From NCBI GenBank assembly GCA_051748565.1, contig JBNJHN010000047.1, positions 1 through 15,529 of the forward strand: 15,529 nt of DNA, given 5' to 3'. Position numbers and translations under genes: made by a program. The notes beneath the pieces are model-generated. The model was not told the DNA's origin. It ran no database searches and worked only from the letters and a program-made list of their open reading frames with translations. Origin of the DNA: SKPH01 sp051748565. GTDB taxonomy: Bacteria > Bacillota > Dethiobacteria > DTU022. Positions 13,616 through 15,529 of the stretch are shown piece by piece (the first letter of the stretch is position 1; each line of letters begins with the position of its first letter).

Positions 13616-13714
13616 GCGATAAATACCGTAAAAAATGAATGTTATTATTTTCTCATATAAAGGCTGGCGGCACAAGATTTATTTTGTTTTGATTTCCTTT
13701 TGATTTCCTTTTGA
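13616..13714. repeat. 99-bp sequence, right copy at the contig start
   Basis: This is an exact duplicate of 13417-13515 that begins at the first base after the N gap. It continues into the third unit of the 11-bp repeat and then unique sequence. Confidence 0.95.
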
Positions 13715-13723
13715 TTTCCTTTT
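13691..13723. repeat. Three tandem copies of an 11-bp unit, GATTTCCTTTT
   Basis: GATTTCCTTTT occurs at 13691-13701, 13702-13712 and 13713-13723, followed by a partial GA. The left contig shows two units before it ends. On the aspartokinase-sense strand it is a purine-rich run, AAAAGGAAATC. Copy number may vary and may have caused the assembly break. Confidence 0.85.
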
Positions 13724-13766
13724 GAATATCCATTCGTTCATGCTATTTTTGCCGGATTCAGCAGAT

Positions 13767-14912
13767 CTATGTTTTTTGCTTCTGAAGCATTTCAATAAAA
13801 GCCTGCAGCCTGGTTTTAATTGAACCGGCAGGTTCGAAGCTGTAGTTGTCGTCAATCAGCAGCAGCGGTAAACCTTCTTTTTTTAGATAATCCCGCAGGT
13901 CGGGATAATCAAACTTATGTGGGTCGCAAAAGGAAATGCAATAACCGACAATGCCATCGACATCATATTCACGGGCTCTTTTAAGGAGATAGTCAAATCG
14001 ATCGGTACCGGGGCCTCGGTCGGTGCGGGGACACTGAAAGTCTGTAAAATAATGCCGGGTTAAACCTTCATAAGGATCATCGGTAACAGGAACATCTTTT
14101 TCCCAAACCCGAAAGCCGATACAGGTGTCGTCGGCAACTACTTCGGCCCCGGCATCCTCGATCATTTTTAGTAAGGCCGGGTCATCCATAATACTGCCCC
14201 AGACCAGAATGCGGGGTTTTTTATCAACCTCTACCCGGCGTTGCCTGGCCTGGCCCAGCCTTTCTTCCAGAAGGATTGAAAAATCGGAGGCCGGCAGAGT
14301 GCCACCGTGGATTAGAAGTTCAAGCATTTTGCTGCCTTTGATCCGGGGTTGGGGTTCCCGGCGAAGCTGGTAAAGCTCCCGGACCAGGGAGCGGTTTCGG
14401 TTGTAAACATTTATTGCATCTTTCAGGGCTCCGGAAGCAATTTTATTACCTGTATACTTTTCAAGGCTTTCTTTGAAGAAAACAAGCTCACGTTTAAAAA
14501 AGTTCTGCCCCCAGGGGCTGACCTGGTGGGGAACGTTAAACATGTATGAATAAGGCAGGGGATGGTAGTATGTCCAGATTCCGTAAAGCCGTTGGACCAT
14601 ATCACAACTGTGAGAAATAATCAGACCATCGAGGAAGTCAAGACTGCCTTTTACGGCACGGGCGAGGATATTACGCACGTAGGTGCAGCCGTAAGGCTCT
14701 AAATAGGCATCAGCTGAAGAAGTATCTTCACCTGGCCGACCGGTGATTCGATAGGGGATAGCACCGGCAGCGCTGACTAATTCCGGCGGCGCAAAACAGC
14801 ACAGGTAGCCAATTACTGGCTTACCGCTTTCTGCTTTGATTCGCCGTATCTGTTCTTCGCTTTGTTCCGAAGTGCTTTTAGGTAGTGTTCTATTACTCTC
14901 CTTGGAAATCAA
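13767..14912 (-). CDS. 2-hydroxyacyl-CoA dehydratase / benzoyl-CoA reductase family subunit (HgdB-like)
   Basis: This 381-residue subunit belongs to the iron-sulfur 2-hydroxyacyl-CoA dehydratase and benzoyl-CoA reductase family. Family landmarks are GYLCCFAPPELVSAAGAIPYR, then YGCTYVRN, SHSCDMVQRLYGIW, and GYCISFCDPHKFDYPDL near the C terminus. Conserved cysteines in these four places suit [4Fe-4S] cluster binding. The end (IKTRLQAFIEML) matches that of its partner. TTG 14912 is chosen because GGAGGAGG lies 8 nt upstream and this gives the usual family length; the longer frame to 15020 would overlap the previous gene by 128 bp. It overlaps the stop of the partner gene by 20 bp, so the two are translationally coupled. 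It probably acts with an ATP-dependent activator (HgdC type), which is not in the window. Substrate unknown. Confidence 0.88.
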   Translation of the reverse strand: MISKESNRTLPKSTSEQSEEQIRRIKAESGKPVIGYLCCFAPPELVSAAGAIPYRITGRPGEDTSSADAYLEPYGCTYVRNILARAVKGSLDFLDGLIISHSCDMVQRLYGIWTYYHPLPYSYMFNVPHQVSPWGQNFFKRELVFFKESLEKYTGNKIASGALKDAINVYNRNRSLVRELYQLRREPQPRIKGSKMLELLIHGGTLPASDFSILLEERLGQARQRRVEVDKKPRILVWGSIMDDPALLKMIEDAGAEVVADDTCIGFRVWEKDVPVTDDPYEGLTRHYFTDFQCPRTDRGPGTDRFDYLLKRAREYDVDGIVGYCISFCDPHKFDYPDLRDYLKKEGLPLLLIDDNYSFEPAGSIKTRLQAFIEMLQKQKT

Positions 14913-15529
14913 TGATCTTACCTCCTCCGGCCCCTTTATCAATTGTTTCCAGGAAAGCGTGCAGTCTGGTCTTAATCTGAGCATCCGACCACAAGCGTGG
15001 GTCGGCCATGTCACTTTCAAAGATCAAAGAGGGGACACCGAGACTGGCCAGCCTGTTCCTGGTATGTACTTCACCGAAAGACACCGCCCGGCAGGAACGG
15101 GTCAGGTGCATAACTGCACCATTAAGACTGAAATCTTCAACCAGTTCTTCAAGCAGACTGCTGCCGGAAAAGCCGCCAAAAACAGCCGGATTACAGATCT
15201 CAGGCATTGTTTCCGATCCGTAATCATGCATTTTGACTGCTCTTTGCCAGGTGCGTTTAACAATTGCCTCCAGGGGATCGCTCAGATCAACATCAAAATA
15301 ATCCCCCACGTTGTAAGTCGACTCGTAGGCAAAAACAGCTCCGAGCGATTCAAGGTAATTGAATATGCCCATATTAAACCATGGCGGCAGGCCGAACCAG
15401 ATCAGGCGATATTTTTCTTCTTCCACAATTCCCACCTTGCGATCAACACGGTCTTTAACTTCTTCATACATTTCCCTGTAAAAATCAACTGCCTCCTGAT
15501 CGCCGACCAGGTACATCTGGGGGATTATC
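14893..15529 (-). CDS. 2-hydroxyacyl-CoA dehydratase family subunit (HgdA-like), N-terminal part outside window
   Basis: The frame is open through the right window edge, reading IIPQMYLVGDQEA before any start codon, so this is the C-terminal half or so of a larger protein. The segments GAVMHLTRSCRAVSFGEVHTRNRL and IFESDMADPRLWSDAQIKT, followed by RLHAFLE, are typical of the C-terminal domain of alpha (HgdA-type) subunits. Cys in RSCRAVS is a likely cluster ligand. It is a distant paralogue of the downstream subunit, as the shared IKTRLxAFxE ending shows. The last codons overlap the downstream start and contain its ribosome binding site. Together they form the heterodimeric dehydratase core. 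Possible substrates in an amino-acid fermenter include 2-hydroxyglutaryl-CoA or aryl-lactyl-CoA; the sequence does not decide. Confidence 0.88.
   Translation of the reverse strand, partial: IIPQMYLVGDQEAVDFYREMYEEVKDRVDRKVGIVEEEKYRLIWFGLPPWFNMGIFNYLESLGAVFAYESTYNVGDYFDVDLSDPLEAIVKRTWQRAVKMHDYGSETMPEICNPAVFGGFSGSSLLEELVEDFSLNGAVMHLTRSCRAVSFGEVHTRNRLASLGVPSLIFESDMADPRLWSDAQIKTRLHAFLETIDKGAGGGKIIDFQGE

Larger units (their letters stand above)
13397..13766. other. Intergenic region containing a 100-N scaffold gap
   Basis: No gene is seen between the dehydratase subunit stop and the aspartokinase start. Positions 13516-13615 are exactly 100 N, the usual placeholder for a gap of unknown size. The 99 bp left of the gap (13417-13515) are repeated exactly to its right (13616-13714). 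If the duplicate and Ns are artefacts, the real spacer is about 170 bp. It contains an 11-bp tandem repeat. No clear promoter or riboswitch was recognised. Confidence 0.9.

Noticed and set aside
13454..13675. ORF spanning the N gap
   Set aside because: It is an artefact of translating 100 undefined bases and a duplicated contig end.
13397..13766. Lysine riboswitch upstream of aspartokinase
   Set aside because: The true spacer is probably only about 170 bp, AT-rich and repetitive. No conserved lysine-riboswitch blocks were recognised.
14913..15020. N-terminal extension of the HgdB-like subunit
   Set aside because: It overlaps the preceding gene by 128 bp and lacks family similarity. TTG 14912 has an ideal ribosome binding site.

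Overview
The window looks like part of a draft genome or metagenome scaffold from an anaerobic, low-to-mid GC Bacillota (Clostridia-type) organism. The reasons are strong AGGAGG-type ribosome binding sites with frequent GTG and TTG starts, a Bacillus-style aspartokinase with an internal beta-subunit start, a sigma-54 enhancer-binding regulator of clostridial type, and a 2-hydroxyacyl-CoA dehydratase pair typical of amino-acid or aromatic fermenters. The taxonomy is inference from gene content only. No tRNA, rRNA, CRISPR array, transposase or phage gene was seen.

Layout, left to right: (1) 1-519, the C-terminal half of an ornithine/putrescine-type carbamoyltransferase, cut by the window edge and followed by a terminator. 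(2) 722-3444, a two-gene operon of a sigma-54 enhancer-binding protein (sensor-PAS-AAA+-HTH) and an aminopropyltransferase (spermidine synthase family) 2 bp downstream. (3) 3445-3966, a long AT-rich intergenic region with a 34-bp perfect palindrome and a consensus -24/-12 promoter, leading to a small Cache-like sensor lipoprotein (3967-4569). (4) 4662-11058, a mirror-image block: reductase 1 (minus), symporter 1 (plus), symporter 2 (plus), reductase 2 (minus). The reductases belong to the saccharopine / carboxynorspermidine / lysine-6-dehydrogenase-like family, and the symporters are two near-identical SSS-family sodium:solute symporters. (5) 11157-13396, an aspartokinase and a MenA/UbiA-like prenyltransferase, both on the minus strand. 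(6) 13397-13766, an intergenic region holding a 100-N scaffold gap flanked by an exact 99-bp duplication, probably an assembly artefact. (7) 13767-15529, two adjacent subunits of a 2-hydroxyacyl-CoA dehydratase-type enzyme on the minus strand, the first-transcribed one cut by the window edge.

The main result is a probable local sigma-54 regulon. Four exact TGGCAY-N5-TTGC promoters stand directly upstream of the lipoprotein, reductase 1, symporter 1 and reductase 2, and a weaker candidate precedes symporter 2. The only enhancer-binding protein in the window is next door. I read this as an inducible uptake-and-oxidation system in which a sensor protein and lipoprotein detect a solute, paralogous symporters import it with Na+, and paralogous NAD(P)-dependent dehydrogenases act on it. 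The substrate is not determined by the sequence. The neighbouring aminopropyltransferase and putrescine-type carbamoyltransferase point to polyamines or basic amino acids (putrescine, ornithine, lysine). Aspartokinase could supply aspartate semialdehyde if the dehydrogenases make carboxyspermidine, but that link is speculative.
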